Assembly (NCBI RefSeq): GCF_947490095.1
Contig: NZ_CANLFS010000010.1
Span: 1 to 64,000 of the forward strand
Direction of reading: 5' to 3'
Length of the DNA: 64,000 bases
Source: an uncultured Halomonas sp.
GTDB taxonomy: Bacteria; Pseudomonadota; Gammaproteobacteria; Pseudomonadales; Halomonadaceae
The notes under the pieces are model-generated. The model was not told where the DNA came from. It did no database searches and was given only the letters and a program-made list of their open reading frames with translations. This document shows positions 38,351 to 49,015 of the stretch, piece after piece; position 1 is the stretch's first letter; every line of letters starts with the position of its first letter. A program made the position numbers and the translations under genes.

Positions 38351-39127
38351 TCATTTCTCCACGAAGGCGCGCTCGATCACATAGTCGCCGGGTTCCCCCA
38401 TGCGCGGTGAGATCTTGAAGCCCAGCTCATCGAGCAGCTCGCTGGTGCTTTCCAGCATGGCCGGGCTGCCGCAGATCATGGCGCGATCCTGCTTGGGATC
38501 CAGGGCCGGCAGGCCGGTATCCTCGGCGAGCTTGCCATTGCGGATGTGATCGGTCAGGCGGCCCATGGTATGGAAGGTCTCACGAGTCACCGTCGGGTAG
38601 TAGACCAGCTTCTCGGTGATCTCTTCACCCAGATACTCATGGGCCGGCAGCTCCTTCTGGATAAAGTCGGCATAGGCCAGTTCGCTGACGCTGCGCACCC
38701 CGTGCACCAGTACCACCTTCTCGAAACGCTCGTACACCTCGGGATCCTGGATCAGGCTCATGAAGGGGGCGAGCCCGGTGCCGGTCGACAGCAGATAGAG
38801 ATTGCGTCCCGGCAGCAGGTCATCGGTGACCAGGGTGCCGGTGGGCTTGCGGCTTACCATGATCTGGTCACCCACCTCGAGATGCTGCAGCCGCGAGGTC
38901 AGGGGGCCGTCGGGCACCTTGATGCTGAAGAACTCCAGGTGATCCTCATAGTTGGGGCTTGCCACGGAGTAGGCACGCATCAGCGGCTTGCCATTTACCT
39001 CGAGGCCGATCATCACGAACTGGCCATTCTTGAAGCGCAGGCTGCGCTCGCGGGTGGTGCGGAAACTGAAGAGGGTATCGTTCCAGTGATGGACGCTTAA
39101 TACCTCTTCCAAAGCAAACTTGCTCAT
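38351..39127 (-). CDS. fpr: Ferredoxin-NADP+ reductase Fpr
   Basis: FAD flavoprotein exchanging electrons between NADPH and ferredoxin or flavodoxin. The 258 residues have the FAD motif RAYSVASPNYEDH (RxYS), the STGTGLAPFMSL NADP motif, MICGSPAML, and a C-terminal FVEK. Its length matches the bacterial subclass. It is divergent from a FinR-type LysR regulator, which in Pseudomonas activates fpr under oxidative stress; a palindrome lies between them. Confidence 0.94.
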   Translation of the reverse strand: MSKFALEEVLSVHHWNDTLFSFRTTRERSLRFKNGQFVMIGLEVNGKPLMRAYSVASPNYEDHLEFFSIKVPDGPLTSRLQHLEVGDQIMVSRKPTGTLVTDDLLPGRNLYLLSTGTGLAPFMSLIQDPEVYERFEKVVLVHGVRSVSELAYADFIQKELPAHEYLGEEITEKLVYYPTVTRETFHTMGRLTDHIRNGKLAEDTGLPALDPKQDRAMICGSPAMLESTSELLDELGFKISPRMGEPGDYVIERAFVEK

Positions 39128-39220
39128 GCCGACTGCTCCATATTCCTAAAAAGAATAAAAGTTGATTAGATATTTGAATTGAATTCTAAGACAGGAGGCA
39201 TTATCTGTTAAATGGATTGT

Positions 39221-39239
39221 ATGGATAACCTTTATCCAT
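39221..39239. promoter_or_regulatory. Palindrome in the fpr-finR intergenic region
   Basis: ATGGATAA, three bases, TTATCCAT is a perfect 8-bp inverted repeat between the divergent fpr and finR, 32 bases before finR. It is a plausible binding site for the LysR regulator or an overlapping promoter element. Its AT-rich surroundings fit a promoter. Confidence 0.45.
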
Positions 39240-39270
39240 AACCTTGATATGAATCATCGGAGTCTCCCCC

Positions 39271-40197
39271 ATGCGCTTTACCCTGCGTCAGCTGGAGGTC
39301 TTTGTGGCGGTGGCCCAGCACGAGAGCGTATCCCGGGCGGCTCGCGCCCTGGCGCTTTCCCAGTCCGCCGCCAGCAGTGCCCTCGCCGAACTGGAAAAGC
39401 AGTTCAGTTGCCAGCTGCTGGACCGCCACGGCAAGCGCCTGCGCCTCAACGCCCTGGGCTTCCAGCTGCTGCCCAAGGCGGTGGCGCTGCTCGATCGCGC
39501 CGAGGAGGTCGAGGAGTTGCTCCACGGCCAGCAGGGCATCGGCGTGCTCGACGTCGGCGCCACCCTGACCATCGGCAACTACCTGGCCACCCTGCTGATC
39601 AGCGACTTCATGCAGCGCCATCCCGGCAGTCGCGTCCGACTGGCGGTTCGCAATACCCGCGCCATCGTCGATAGCGTGCGCCACCATCAGCTGGACCTGG
39701 GGTTGATCGAAGGACAGTGCGAAGAGGAGGACGTGATCTCCCAGCCCTGGGTCGAGGATGAGCTGGTGGTATTCTGCTCGCCCCGCCATCCCCTGGCGAC
39801 GGCCGGGGAGGTGGAGCTGGGACGACTGCTGCGTGAGGCCTGGATCATGCGCGAAGAGGGCTCGGGGACGCGCCTGACCCTGGAACAGGCGGCCCGTCAT
39901 CGCCACGGTCGCTTCAACACATTGCTGGAGCTTGAGCACACCGAGGGCATCAAGCGCGCGGTAGAATCGGGGCTGGGCATCGGCTGCGTGTCCCGGCTGG
40001 CGCTGCGTGACGCCTTTCGTCGCGGTAGCCTGGTGCCGATCGCGACCCCGGAGCTGGATCTGAGCCGCCAGTTCACCTTTATCTGGCATCGCCACAAGTA
40101 CCTTGCCACCGGCATGCGCGAGTTTCTCAAGCTATGCCGGCAAATGACCGAGGGCATCACTCGCAGCGACCAGATCGAGCTGCCGCCGGTGCCCTGA
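39271..40197 (+). CDS. finR: LysR-family regulator FinR
   Basis: LysR-type regulator, 308 residues, with helix-turn-helix VSRAARALALSQSAASSALAELE (about 20-42) and an effector-binding domain (about 90-295). Its divergent pairing with fpr matches FinR of Pseudomonas, the regulator of ferredoxin-NADP reductase. The ATG follows GGAG. Without the pairing it would be called a general LysR protein, since the effector domain has no specific motif. Confidence 0.78.
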   Translation: MRFTLRQLEVFVAVAQHESVSRAARALALSQSAASSALAELEKQFSCQLLDRHGKRLRLNALGFQLLPKAVALLDRAEEVEELLHGQQGIGVLDVGATLTIGNYLATLLISDFMQRHPGSRVRLAVRNTRAIVDSVRHHQLDLGLIEGQCEEEDVISQPWVEDELVVFCSPRHPLATAGEVELGRLLREAWIMREEGSGTRLTLEQAARHRHGRFNTLLELEHTEGIKRAVESGLGIGCVSRLALRDAFRRGSLVPIATPELDLSRQFTFIWHRHKYLATGMREFLKLCRQMTEGITRSDQIELPPVP

Positions 40198-40217
40198 CGG
40201 CGGAGTGCGCCACTCCC

Positions 40218-40260
40218 CGAACGGCATCGGGCCCGGCAATGCCGGGCCCGATGCCGTTCG
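40218..40260. terminator. Bidirectional 20-bp hairpin between finR and host-attachment gene
   Basis: A perfect 20-bp stem with a 3-base loop (CGAACGGCATCGGGCCCGGC and complement) lies between two convergent genes. No T tract is present in either direction, but the stem is exceptionally stable. Confidence 0.8.
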
Positions 40261-40275
40261 AGAAAATCGCCGTGC

Positions 40276-40704
40276 TCAGCGCATATCGCTGACCGCCTCC
40301 TGGATCACCTCGAGCTTCGACTTGGTCAGATCCTTGGTCAGGGAGTGGATCACCAACTTCGCGGTGGGGCCATCGAGCTTGTCGCGCAGCTGTCCGAGGA
40401 AGCGAGCCGGCGCCACCAGAATCAGCTTCGCCAGGCTGTTGTCGGTACGCGCCCGGTAGAGTCGCTCGGCCACCTGCTTGGCGAACACCTGTTCTTCATG
40501 GGTCCGCGCCATGCTCTCGCCGCCGGAGGAGCGCGAAGACGTCCCCGTCGACTCATGCACATCGGAGCCGCGATCCGTTACCAGATCGCCTTCGTGTAAT
40601 CGGCTTTCGGAATGTACCAGGCTCTCCTTTTCGACCAGCTCCAGCGCGTCGCGGGTAAAAATCCGGGCCCGTGCCGCATCCGCCACCACGATATAGGTTG
40701 TCAT
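40276..40704 (-). CDS. Host attachment family protein
   Basis: A 142-residue protein beginning MTTYIVVADAARARIF, a conserved start of the Host_attach (PF10116-like) family originally named after a plant-adhesion protein of Agrobacterium. A conserved C-terminal half has LILVAPARFLGQLRDKL. The middle contains a low-complexity Ser/Gly/Asp segment. The role in free-living bacteria is unclear. Start ATG at 40704 follows AGGAGTGG; an upstream start at 40818 would add 38 unconserved residues. Confidence 0.8.
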   Translation of the reverse strand: MTTYIVVADAARARIFTRDALELVEKESLVHSESRLHEGDLVTDRGSDVHESTGTSSRSSGGESMARTHEEQVFAKQVAERLYRARTDNSLAKLILVAPARFLGQLRDKLDGPTAKLVIHSLTKDLTKSKLEVIQEAVSDMR

Positions 40705-40910
40705 AGCCACTCCTCGTACCGGTGGAACGACGGCCGGCACCACGCCAACCGCCTCAGGAACCACCATGGCAAGCGCCTTATCCCGGGTCAAGCCGCCACC
40801 GACGGCGAATGGCGACAACTGCAGGGCGGCGATTTCTAGGGTAGCATTCGCACTGGTCGGCAGGGATGTCGGCCCATCTTATCCACACGATGTAGCCCGG
40901 GAGGACCCCG

Positions 40911-41402
40911 ATGCGTCAGTTACTGTTTCCTCGCCGCCCGCTTTCGCGCGGCACCCTGCTCGTCTGCCATCTGCTGTTGCAGGTCGGCCTGGTCCTCGGA
41001 GCGGTGCGATGGATCGCCCCGCAAACGCCGTGGCTGACCGACACCACCTGGCAGGATAGCTGGCCCAGCCTGGTGCTGTGCGGCGGGCTGTGGCTGCTGG
41101 CCGCCATATTGCTGCGCCTGATGACCGAACTCTGGCTGTTGCCCCATCATCTGGCTAGCCAGTCCCGGACCGGGCCGGTCATCACGCGCTCCTGGGAGCG
41201 GCGTCCGGCGATGCATGACCCCCAGGCCGCCTGGACCAGCGAGGCACGGCCGCTATCCGCCGCCGACGACGACGCGGTGGGCAGCCCCCGGGTGACGCGC
41301 CCCGCCGAGCCACTGCGCCCCCGGAGCCATCGCGAGCCCTCCCTGGACCCTGCCGATGCCCCCCAGGAAGAAGCGCCACCGTCTCGGGAGCCGCGCCTCT
41401 AG
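40911..41402 (+). CDS. Hypothetical membrane protein
   Basis: A 163-residue protein of unknown function with two hydrophobic segments (about 15-35 and 48-70) and then a long polar, proline-, serine- and charge-rich tail (about 85-163) that looks disordered. The ATG follows GGGAGGACC. Its stop shares a CTAG with the stop of the converging VanZ gene. I do not recognise the family. Confidence 0.65.
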   Translation: MRQLLFPRRPLSRGTLLVCHLLLQVGLVLGAVRWIAPQTPWLTDTTWQDSWPSLVLCGGLWLLAAILLRLMTELWLLPHHLASQSRTGPVITRSWERRPAMHDPQAAWTSEARPLSAADDDAVGSPRVTRPAEPLRPRSHREPSLDPADAPQEEAPPSREPRL

Positions 41403-41779
41403 TCCCTCATGAGCCGGCGCCAGCCGGCCAGCAGCAGCACCCCCGCGACGCCACCCAGGCCATTGGCCAGGATATCGGCCCAGTCACCCCCACTGCGCCC
41501 CGGTATCGCCAGCTGGGCGAACTCGATGATGCCGCCATAGCCAACGACCAGCAGCAGGGCAATGGGCAGACGCACGCCGGCCAGGCCTGTCAGGCCGGCG
41601 AGCCCGGCATAGCCGATGAAGTGGTTCAGCTTGTCCCAGGGCAATCGGCTGGGCATTGCGCTGCCCGACGCCAGGCTGCCAAGGGCCACCACCAGCGCCG
41701 CCATAACGGCCAGCGCCGCCCATAGGCGGCGCTGGTCATGCAGGCGTTTCAGGCCATCCAGCCATGCCCTCCTAGCCAT
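41399..41779 (-). CDS. VanZ family membrane protein
   Basis: A 126-residue VanZ-like protein with a [18 protein letters not shown] segment (about 49-66) and four hydrophobic helices, ending near [17 protein letters not shown], typical of the family. The exact activity is not known. It overlaps the hemE stop by eight bases, so it is translationally coupled to hemE. I start at ATG 41779; an in-frame TTG at 41785 is unlikely. Confidence 0.8.
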   Translation of the reverse strand: MARRAWLDGLKRLHDQRRLWAALAVMAALVVALGSLASGSAMPSRLPWDKLNHFIGYAGLAGLTGLAGVRLPIALLLVVGYGGIIEFAQLAIPGRSGGDWADILANGLGGVAGVLLLAGWRRLMRD

Positions 41780-42848
41780 GGGCAATATTGCGATGGTAGG
41801 CCGGGCTCAGGTCGTGCAACGCATCCATGAAGGCGGTGACGTTATCGGGGTTGGTGAACTGGCTGATGCCGTGCCCCAGGTTGAAGATATGCCCCGGCCC
41901 CTCGCCATAGCTCTCCAGGATACGCGCCACTTCGGCACGAATCGCCGACGGGCGCGCGAACAGCACGTTGGGATCGAGGTTACCCTGCAGGGCCACCTTG
42001 TGGCCCACCCGGGCCCGGGCATCGGAGAGCTCGGTGCTCCAGTCCAGGCCCACGGCATCGGAGCCGGCCAGCACGATATCCTCGAGCCACTGGCCGCCAT
42101 TCTTGGTAAACAGGATCACCGGCACACGGCGACCCTCATGCTCACGGATCAGGCCGGCGACGATCTGCTCCATGTAGCGCAGCGAGAATTCCAGATAGGC
42201 CGGGGTGGTGAGGGCGCCTCCCCAGGTGTCGAAGATCTGTACGGCCTGGGCACCGGCGCGAATCTGGGCATTGAGGTAGTCGGTCACCGACGTGGCCAGG
42301 GTATCGAGCAGGTCATGCATCACGCTGGGCGTATCATAGAGCATGCTCTTGATATGCCGGAAGTCCTTGCTGGAGCCGCCCTCGACCATATAGGTCGCCA
42401 GCGTCCAGGGGCTGCCGGAGAAGCCGATCAGCGGCACGCGCCCGTTCAGCTCGCGGCGGATGGTGGAGACCGCGCGCATCACATAGTCCAGGTCGCGGTC
42501 GGCATCGGGCACGCTGAGGGCCGCCACATCATCGGCGCTGCGTACCGTCTTGCGAAACTTGGGGCCCTCCCCGGTCTCGAAGTAGAGTCCCAGGCCCATG
42601 GCATCGGGAATCGTGAGAATGTCCGAGAAGAGAATCGCCGCATCCAGCGGATAACGCTCCAGGGGCTGCATCGTGACTTCGCAGGCCAGCTCCTGATTGC
42701 GGCACAGATCCATGAAGCTGCCGGCCTCGGCGCGGGCGGCGCGATATTCCGGCAGGTAGCGGCCGGCCTGGCGCATCATCCATACCGGCGTCCGGTCCAC
42801 CGGCTGACGCGCCAGGGCGCGCAGAAAGCGATCGTTCTTGAGTTCCAT
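41772..42848 (-). CDS. hemE: Uroporphyrinogen decarboxylase
   Basis: Cofactor-free enzyme that decarboxylates uroporphyrinogen III to coproporphyrinogen III in haem synthesis. The 358-residue protein has the start [11 protein letters not shown], the signature [16 protein letters not shown], catalytic [14 protein letters not shown] and [14 protein letters not shown] choose the ATG at 42848; an in-frame ATG at 42860 is an alternative. It is divergent from ribA and overlaps the VanZ gene. Confidence 0.95.
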   Translation of the reverse strand: MELKNDRFLRALARQPVDRTPVWMMRQAGRYLPEYRAARAEAGSFMDLCRNQELACEVTMQPLERYPLDAAILFSDILTIPDAMGLGLYFETGEGPKFRKTVRSADDVAALSVPDADRDLDYVMRAVSTIRRELNGRVPLIGFSGSPWTLATYMVEGGSSKDFRHIKSMLYDTPSVMHDLLDTLATSVTDYLNAQIRAGAQAVQIFDTWGGALTTPAYLEFSLRYMEQIVAGLIREHEGRRVPVILFTKNGGQWLEDIVLAGSDAVGLDWSTELSDARARVGHKVALQGNLDPNVLFARPSAIRAEVARILESYGEGPGHIFNLGHGISQFTNPDNVTAFMDALHDLSPAYHRNIAHG

Positions 42849-42984
42849 GCAGGCGGTCATCCACGGGAAATGTACCCGCCATTGTACCCGATGCTTGCGT
42901 CCCGGTCGTGAGCCGCGCCGGCCTTCCTGATAGAATACCCCCCTATTCTGCGGGGCCGCCCGCGGCCTGATATCGAGGTAACCC

Positions 42985-43635
42985 GTGACGATTCGCTTTA
43001 TCGCCGCCTCCCGGCTGCCCACCCCCTGGGCCACCTTTACCATGCATGGCTTCGAAGACGAGGCCACCGGCAAGGACCATATCGCCCTGACGCTGGGTGA
43101 CGTGGCCGACGGCGAACCGGTGCTGGGCAGGGTACACTCGGAGTGCCTGACCGGTGACGCCCTCTTCTCGATGCGCTGTGACTGTGGCTATCAGCTGCAG
43201 GAAGCCCTCAAGCGGATCGCCGAGGAAGGGCGTGGCGTATTGCTCTATCTCCGCCAGGAGGGGCGCGGCATCGGGCTGCTCAACAAGATTCGCGCCTATC
43301 ACCTGCAGGACCAGGGTGCCGATACCGTCGAGGCCAACGAGCAGCTGGGGTTTGCCGCCGACCTGCGCCGTTACGACCTCTGCGTGCCGATGCTCGAGCA
43401 ACTGGGCATCGACGCCCTGCGCCTGATGACCAACAATCCGCGCAAGGTCGATGCCCTGACCCAGGCCGGCGTCGGCGTCGCGGAGCGCGTGCCGCTGACC
43501 ACCGGCCTCAACCCCCATAATGAGCACTACCTCTCGACCAAGGCCGGCAAGCTCGGGCACATGATGGCGCTGGGCGACTTCACCCAGGTCGAGGACATGC
43601 ACCTCGAGCCCAAGCCCAAGCCCTCCGAATCCTGA
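42985..43635 (+). CDS. ribA: GTP cyclohydrolase II
   Basis: Opens the imidazole ring of GTP in the first committed step of riboflavin synthesis. The 216-residue protein shows zinc ligands in [18 protein letters not shown] (three cysteines), the [13 protein letters not shown] phosphate-binding loop, and [12 protein letters not shown]. The length matches the monofunctional form. It is divergent from hemE, and a strong hairpin follows. Confidence 0.95.
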   Translation: MTIRFIAASRLPTPWATFTMHGFEDEATGKDHIALTLGDVADGEPVLGRVHSECLTGDALFSMRCDCGYQLQEALKRIAEEGRGVLLYLRQEGRGIGLLNKIRAYHLQDQGADTVEANEQLGFAADLRRYDLCVPMLEQLGIDALRLMTNNPRKVDALTQAGVGVAERVPLTTGLNPHNEHYLSTKAGKLGHMMALGDFTQVEDMHLEPKPKPSES

Positions 43636-43680
43636 GCCGCCGCCTGGCGGGCCCCTCCTCGGGGCAGCGGGCCTGAACAC

Positions 43681-43717
43681 GAGACGCCCCCGGCATTCAA
43701 CATGCCGGGGGCGTCTC
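43681..43717 (+). terminator. Hairpin after ribA
   Basis: A perfect 15-bp stem, GAGACGCCCCCGGCA with its complement, around a 7-base loop, between the convergent ribA and nhaC-type genes. It can serve both strands; no long T tract follows. Confidence 0.75.
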
Positions 43718-43742
43718 GGATATCCATGGCTCGTCGGACGCC

Positions 43743-45293
43743 TCAGTCCACGTTCACCGCCCGCTCCCGGGGGGCGCCCCATAGCAGCCTGAGCGCGATG
43801 GCGATGGTCAGCAGCACGACCACCCCACTGGCCCCGCCCAGCAGGGCACTGCCCGTCAGCCCCGCAACGAAGAAGGCAACCACGCCCGCGCTGCCGGCGG
43901 TAAGGGCATAGGGCAGCTGGGTGCGCACATGATCGATATGGTCACAGGAGGACCCGGCCGAGGTAAGGATGGTGGTATCGGAAATGGGCGAGCAGTGATC
44001 ACCGAAGATGCCGCCACTCAACACCGCCGCGATGGTCAACGCCAGCGGCAGGTCCATGGCCGTGGCGACCGGCATGGCGATGGGGATCATGATCGCGAAG
44101 GTGCCATAGGAAGTCCCCGTGGTAAACGCCACCACCGCCCCGATCGCGAACAGCAATACCGGCACCAGGCTGGGCGACAGGCTGGCCTCGGCCAGCGTCA
44201 CCAGATAACCCGCCGTGCCCAGCTCCGAGGTCACGCTGCCGATCGACCAGGCCAGTGTCAGGATGATGTAGACCAGGGTCATGCTCTTGATGCCGTCGAC
44301 CACGATATCCATGGCCCCGCGGAAATCGAACAGCTTCTGCATCATGCCCATGGTCAGGCCCACGGCCACGGCCACCAGCGTGGCCAGCAGTATCGACAGG
44401 CCCCCCTTGGCATTCCCGACGGCGGTGATCAGGTCGTTGTTGGGGAAGTCGCCGGTCCACAGGAACAGCGGCGGAATCATCACCAGCAGCACGCCAATCG
44501 GCACCAGCATGTTGCGCTTGCGCGCATGCGCTTCGCTCACCGCTTCGATGCCGTCGACATGGGTCTCGGAGGGGGGCATGGCACCCGGGGCCATCACCTC
44601 GCCGCGGGTACGCGCCCGCCGCTCGGCGGTGGCCATGGGGCCAAAGTCCCACTGGGTAATCACCAGAAAGGCAATCAGCCCCAGCGCCAGCCAGGCATAG
44701 AAGTTCAGCGGAATGGTCGAGAGATAGATCAGATATTCGGAACCGCTGAGCCCCATCTCGACCAGCTGCGTGCCGATCAGCCCCATCACGAAAACGACCC
44801 AGGTGGATACCGGCCCGAGCAGACACATCGGCGCCGAGGTGGAGTCGACGATATAGGCGAGCTTCTCCCGGGAGACCTTCATCTTGTCGGTAATCGGGCG
44901 CATCACGCTGCCTACGGTCAGCGCATTGAAGTAGTCTTCGAAGAAGATCAGCACCCCGAGACCCATGGTGGCGCCCTGGGCGCCCCGCCGCGACCCGACC
45001 CGGCTCGAGATCCAGCGGGCAATGGCCTGGGCACCGCCCGAGCGCTCCAACACACCGATCAGCACGCCGAACAGGCCGCAGTAGATCAGCACCGTCACGC
45101 TCCATTCATCCCCCACGCTGGGGATGATAAAGGTATCGAAGGTGTCATAGAGCCCGGCCGCCGGGTTGCCGCCCGCCAACATGGTGGCGCCCAGCCAGAC
45201 GCCACAGAAGAGGGCCGGAATCACGTTACGCGTCACCAGCGCCAGCACTATCGCCAGCAGGGGGGGTAACAGGGAAAAAGCACCGAACGTCAT
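43743..45293 (-). CDS. NhaC-family Na+/H+ antiporter
   Basis: A 516-residue multi-pass membrane protein with conserved NhaC-like motifs IFFEDYFNALTVGSVMRPITDK, STSAPMCLLGPVSTWVVF, TGTSYGTFAIMIPIA and GGIFGDHCSPISDTTI. This family exchanges sodium for protons and is common in halophiles; some members instead move organic substrates. It stands alone, and ribA converges on it through a shared hairpin. Confidence 0.85.
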   Translation of the reverse strand: MTFGAFSLLPPLLAIVLALVTRNVIPALFCGVWLGATMLAGGNPAAGLYDTFDTFIIPSVGDEWSVTVLIYCGLFGVLIGVLERSGGAQAIARWISSRVGSRRGAQGATMGLGVLIFFEDYFNALTVGSVMRPITDKMKVSREKLAYIVDSTSAPMCLLGPVSTWVVFVMGLIGTQLVEMGLSGSEYLIYLSTIPLNFYAWLALGLIAFLVITQWDFGPMATAERRARTRGEVMAPGAMPPSETHVDGIEAVSEAHARKRNMLVPIGVLLVMIPPLFLWTGDFPNNDLITAVGNAKGGLSILLATLVAVAVGLTMGMMQKLFDFRGAMDIVVDGIKSMTLVYIILTLAWSIGSVTSELGTAGYLVTLAEASLSPSLVPVLLFAIGAVVAFTTGTSYGTFAIMIPIAMPVATAMDLPLALTIAAVLSGGIFGDHCSPISDTTILTSAGSSCDHIDHVRTQLPYALTAGSAGVVAFFVAGLTGSALLGGASGVVVLLTIAIALRLLWGAPRERAVNVD

Positions 45294-45358
45294 GGTAACG
45301 GCTCTCCTGGCAATTCTTGTGCGGTTTCTTGTTGAAAGGGGAACGCCCTGGCGAGCGT

Positions 45359-46129
45359 TCAGGCCGTCTCGCGCGCCTTGCGGATGCGTTCATAGGCGTT
45401 GCCGATCTCGCTGGTGCGCTCCCGCGCGACCTCGCGCATGCTCTCGGGCAGCCCCTTGGAGGCGAGCTTGTCGGGGTGGTTCTGGCTCATCAGGCGGCGG
45501 TAGGCCTTCTTGACCTCGGCGTCACTGGCATCCTCCTCGACCCCCAGCACCCGATAGGCATCGGCCAGGGTGGGGCCGCTGGACGCGCCGCCGGTAGCCT
45601 GTTCGCCGGCGCCATGCAGCATGGCCTCGACCTGGGCGATCTCCGCCTCGGAGCAGCCCAGGCCGCGTACCACCCGCATCAGCATCTCGCGCTCGGCGGG
45701 ATGCAGCCGGCCGTCGGCGGCGATCGCCGCCAGCTGCACCTGCAAGAACACCTGGCGCAGGGCAGGCTGGCTACCCAGCAGGGCACGCACCCTCGCCAGC
45801 TCGGCATCCAGGTCGAAATCCGCCGCCTTGCCGCGGTTGAAGTCGGCCCGGGCCCGGGCCCGCTGGGTCTCGTTCAGGCGCAGGCGTTCCCACAGCTGAC
45901 GCGAGGCGTCCAGTTCATCTTCGGTGACCTGGCCATCGGCCTTGCACAAACAGCCCATGACCGCGAAGGTCGATGAAAGGAACTGCGTCTGAGTGGCGGC
46001 CAGCTTGCCCAGCATGCTGCGACGCAGGCGCGCGACGAGCCAGTAGCCAAGCCCGCCGCCAATGAGCCCCCCCACGGGTCCTCCGATCATGAACCCCAGT
46101 CCGGCGCCGATCAGAACGACGATCCACAT
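45359..46129 (-). CDS. djlA: Membrane-anchored co-chaperone DjlA
   Basis: J-domain protein anchored to the inner membrane that works with DnaK. The 256 residues start with a glycine-rich transmembrane segment (GAGLGFMIGGPVGGLIGGGLGYW), followed by a TerB-like domain (about 50-165) and a C-terminal J domain (about 190-256) with the HPD motif in QNHPDK. Its start codon directly overlaps the dxs stop region (46129), suggesting coupling with dxs. Confidence 0.93.
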   Translation of the reverse strand: MWIVVLIGAGLGFMIGGPVGGLIGGGLGYWLVARLRRSMLGKLAATQTQFLSSTFAVMGCLCKADGQVTEDELDASRQLWERLRLNETQRARARADFNRGKAADFDLDAELARVRALLGSQPALRQVFLQVQLAAIAADGRLHPAEREMLMRVVRGLGCSEAEIAQVEAMLHGAGEQATGGASSGPTLADAYRVLGVEEDASDAEVKKAYRRLMSQNHPDKLASKGLPESMREVARERTSEIGNAYERIRKARETA

Positions 46130-48108
46130 CAGCGAGCCTCCTCAATATGATGGTTGTCGGCGGCCGCCAGGCGACGCCGGATAGCGGCCTCGATGCCATC
46201 GGCATCCAGGCCGCACTCGGCCAGCAACTCGGCTGGCTTGCCGTGCTCGACGAAGGCGTCGGGCAACCCCAGGTTGAGCACCTCCCTGTCGACGCCCTCG
46301 GCGGCCAACAGGTCGTTGACGGCGCTGCCGGCCCCTCCGGCCAGCACATTTTCTTCCAGGGTAACCAGCAGGTCATGACCGGCGGCCGCCGCCAGCACCG
46401 CTTCGCGGTCCAGGGGCTTGACCGAGCGCATGTTGAGGTGACCGGCATCGAGTCTCGCCGCCACGTCGGCGGCGGGCGTATTGAGGCTACCGAACGCCAG
46501 CAGGGCCACGCGCCGCCCGGCCTCGGCACCGCTCTCGCGACGCACCTGTGCCTGGCCGATGGGAACGGACTCCAGGTGGGCGGGAATCGCGGTACCGGGC
46601 CCGGTGCCGCGGGGATAACGCACCGCCGCCGGGCCGGGATGGTGGTAGGCCGCGCTGAGCATCAGCCGGCACTCCGCCTCATCGGCCGGGGCCAGCACGA
46701 CCATGCCCGGCACGCAGCGCAGATAGGAGAGGTCGAGGCTGCCGTGGTGGGTCGGGCCGTCCTCGCCCACCAGGCCGGCGCGGTCGATGGCGAAGGTGAC
46801 ATCCAGCGCCTGCACCGCCACATCATGGATCAGCTGATCGTAGCCCCGCTGCAGGAAGGTGGAGTAGATCGCCACCACCGGCTTCATGGCCTCGCAGGCC
46901 ATGCCCGCCGCCAGGGTCACCGCATGCTGCTCGGCGATGGCCACATCGAAATAGCGCTCGGGATAGGTCTGCGAGAAGCGCACCATGTCCGAGCCCTCGC
47001 GCATGGCCGGGGTGATGCCAATCAAGCGCTCATCGGCGCCGGCCATGTCGCATAACCAGTCGCCGAAGACGCTGCAATACTTGCGCGGCGTCGGGGACGG
47101 CTCAGGAGTCGCGTCGCGACTGCCCGGGGCGGACGGCTTGAGTGGTGGCGTGGCGACGTTGCTCGACTCGCCCTTCTCCAGCTTGGTAATGGCGTGATAG
47201 CCGATGGGGTCGGCTTCGGCGGGCAGGAAGCCCTTGCCCTTGCAGGTCTTGATATGCAGGAACTGGGGCCCCTCCAGGTCACGCATGTTGCGCAGGGTCT
47301 GCAGCAGTAGCGGCAGGTCGTGACCGTCGATGGGCCCGATATAGTTGAAGCCCATCTCCTCGAACAGGGTGGCCGGGCTGACCATGCCCTTCATGTGCTC
47401 CTCGGTGCGGCGTGCCAGCTCCAGTGCGCCGGGCAGGTGCGACAGCACCTTCTTGCCGCCCTCGCGCATGGTGGTATAGGGCTTGCTAGTCAGGATCCGC
47501 GCCAGGTAACTGGCCATGCCGCCAACGTTCTCCGAGATGGACATCTCGTTGTCGTTGAGCACGACCAGCAGGTTGGCATCGACGTGACCGGCATGGGCCA
47601 GGGCCTCGAAGGCCATCCCCGCGGTCAGGGCCCCATCGCCGATCACCGCGCACACTCGGCGCTGCTCGCCACGGGCGCGGGCGGCCAGTGCCATGCCCAG
47701 CGCCGCCGAGAGGGAGGTGCTGGAATGGCCCACGCCGAAGGTGTCGTACTCCGACTCGGCGCGGCGCGGAAAGGCGGCCAGCCCACCGTAATGGCGGATA
47801 TTGCGCATCGCCTCGCGGCGTCCGGTGAGGATCTTGTGGGGGTAGGCCTGGTGGCCCACGTCCCACACCAGGCGGTCGTGGGGCGTCTCCAGCGCCTGGT
47901 GCAGGGCCACGGTGAGCTCCACGACGCCGAGGCCGGCCCCGAAGTGCCCTCCGGAGACCCCCACACTGTAGAGCAGGTAGGCGCGCAGCTCATCGGCCAC
48001 CTGTGCCAGCTGCGCGGTGGACATGGCGCGCAGCGCCGCCGGGGTGTCCAGGGTGTCGAGCAGCGGCGTGGCCGGTCGCTCGACGGGGATATCATCGAAC
48101 AGCTTCAT
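46129..48108 (-). CDS. dxs: 1-deoxy-D-xylulose-5-phosphate synthase
   Basis: Thiamine diphosphate enzyme that makes DXP from pyruvate and glyceraldehyde 3-phosphate, the entry to the MEP isoprenoid route. About 659 residues: [16 protein letters not shown], the TPP motif [27 protein letters not shown], and [18 protein letters not shown] prefer the ATG at 48108, as ERPATPLLD aligns with Pseudomonas Dxs starts; GTG at 48135 overlaps ispA. Together with ispA and xseB it forms the usual operon. Confidence 0.95.
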   Translation of the reverse strand: MKLFDDIPVERPATPLLDTLDTPAALRAMSTAQLAQVADELRAYLLYSVGVSGGHFGAGLGVVELTVALHQALETPHDRLVWDVGHQAYPHKILTGRREAMRNIRHYGGLAAFPRRAESEYDTFGVGHSSTSLSAALGMALAARARGEQRRVCAVIGDGALTAGMAFEALAHAGHVDANLLVVLNDNEMSISENVGGMASYLARILTSKPYTTMREGGKKVLSHLPGALELARRTEEHMKGMVSPATLFEEMGFNYIGPIDGHDLPLLLQTLRNMRDLEGPQFLHIKTCKGKGFLPAEADPIGYHAITKLEKGESSNVATPPLKPSAPGSRDATPEPSPTPRKYCSVFGDWLCDMAGADERLIGITPAMREGSDMVRFSQTYPERYFDVAIAEQHAVTLAAGMACEAMKPVVAIYSTFLQRGYDQLIHDVAVQALDVTFAIDRAGLVGEDGPTHHGSLDLSYLRCVPGMVVLAPADEAECRLMLSAAYHHPGPAAVRYPRGTGPGTAIPAHLESVPIGQAQVRRESGAEAGRRVALLAFGSLNTPAADVAARLDAGHLNMRSVKPLDREAVLAAAAGHDLLVTLEENVLAGGAGSAVNDLLAAEGVDREVLNLGLPDAFVEHGKPAELLAECGLDADGIEAAIRRRLAAADNHHIEEAR

Positions 48109-48124
48109 GTGGGCATCTGTCGTG

Positions 48125-49015
48125 TCAGTGGTCACGCTCGATCGTGTATCGGGCCAGCGCCATCAGCGGGCGAGCACGCTCGCCCAGCGGCGCCAGGGCG
48201 GCAACAGCTTCATCCACCAGACTCGCCGCCCGGACGCGGGCCCCATCGAGACCCAACAGGCTCGGATAGGTGGGCTTGTCGCGGACGGCATCGGCCCCCG
48301 AGGTCTTCCCCAGGGTAGCAGTGTCACCGATCACATCGAGTACGTCGTCGTGGATCTGAAAGGCCAGGCCGATGGCCCGGGCGTAAGCGTCCAGGGCGGC
48401 CAGGCGCGGATCATCCTCGGGCACCGCGGCCAGCCCGCCCAGGCGTACCGCGGCGCGGATCAGCGCCCCGGTCTTGTGGGCATGCATGGTCGCCAGGGCC
48501 GCGGCATCCGAGTGGCCGCCCACGGCGTCGAGGTCCAGCGACTGGCCGGCCACCATGCCGTCGCGCCCCCCGGCCTCGGCGAGGCCGGCGATCATTGCCG
48601 CCAGGCGCGGATGTCGAGATTGGGCGAGCACTTCGAAGGCCAGGGACTGCAGGGCATCGCCGGCGAGGATCGCCGTGGCCTCGTCATAGGCGCGGTGCAC
48701 GGTGGGCTGCCCGCGGCGCAGGTCATCGTCGTCCATGGCCGGGAGGTCATCGTGGACCAGCGAGTAGGCATGAATCAGCTCGATGGCCATCGCCGGCGCA
48801 TCGAGACTGGCCTCGTCGGCGCCGAGGGCGCGGCCGGCGGCATACACCAGCACCGGACGCAGCCGCTTGCCTCCCACCAGGACGCCGTGGCGCATGGCGG
48901 CTTCCAGGCGCGGGGCGGGGGCGACGCGCTCGGCGAACAGCGTCTCCAGGCGCGCATCCACCCGCGCGCGATCCTTGGCCAGCGCCGCCGGCAGGTCATC
49001 AGCGTTCACTGTCAT
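48125..49015 (-). CDS. ispA: Farnesyl diphosphate synthase
   Basis: Chain-elongating prenyltransferase making farnesyl diphosphate. The 296 residues contain the first aspartate motif [14 protein letters not shown] and the second DDVLD, and [10 protein letters not shown]. Start ATG at 49015 overlaps the xseB end. It supplies precursors for ubiquinone and undecaprenyl lipids. Confidence 0.95.
   Translation of the reverse strand: MTVNADDLPAALAKDRARVDARLETLFAERVAPAPRLEAAMRHGVLVGGKRLRPVLVYAAGRALGADEASLDAPAMAIELIHAYSLVHDDLPAMDDDDLRRGQPTVHRAYDEATAILAGDALQSLAFEVLAQSRHPRLAAMIAGLAEAGGRDGMVAGQSLDLDAVGGHSDAAALATMHAHKTGALIRAAVRLGGLAAVPEDDPRLAALDAYARAIGLAFQIHDDVLDVIGDTATLGKTSGADAVRDKPTYPSLLGLDGARVRAASLVDEAVAALAPLGERARPLMALARYTIERDH

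Noticed and set aside
43929..45269. A 446-codon plus-strand frame opposite the NhaC gene
   Set aside because: Antisense shadow with His/Gln/Arg-rich composition and no recognisable domain.
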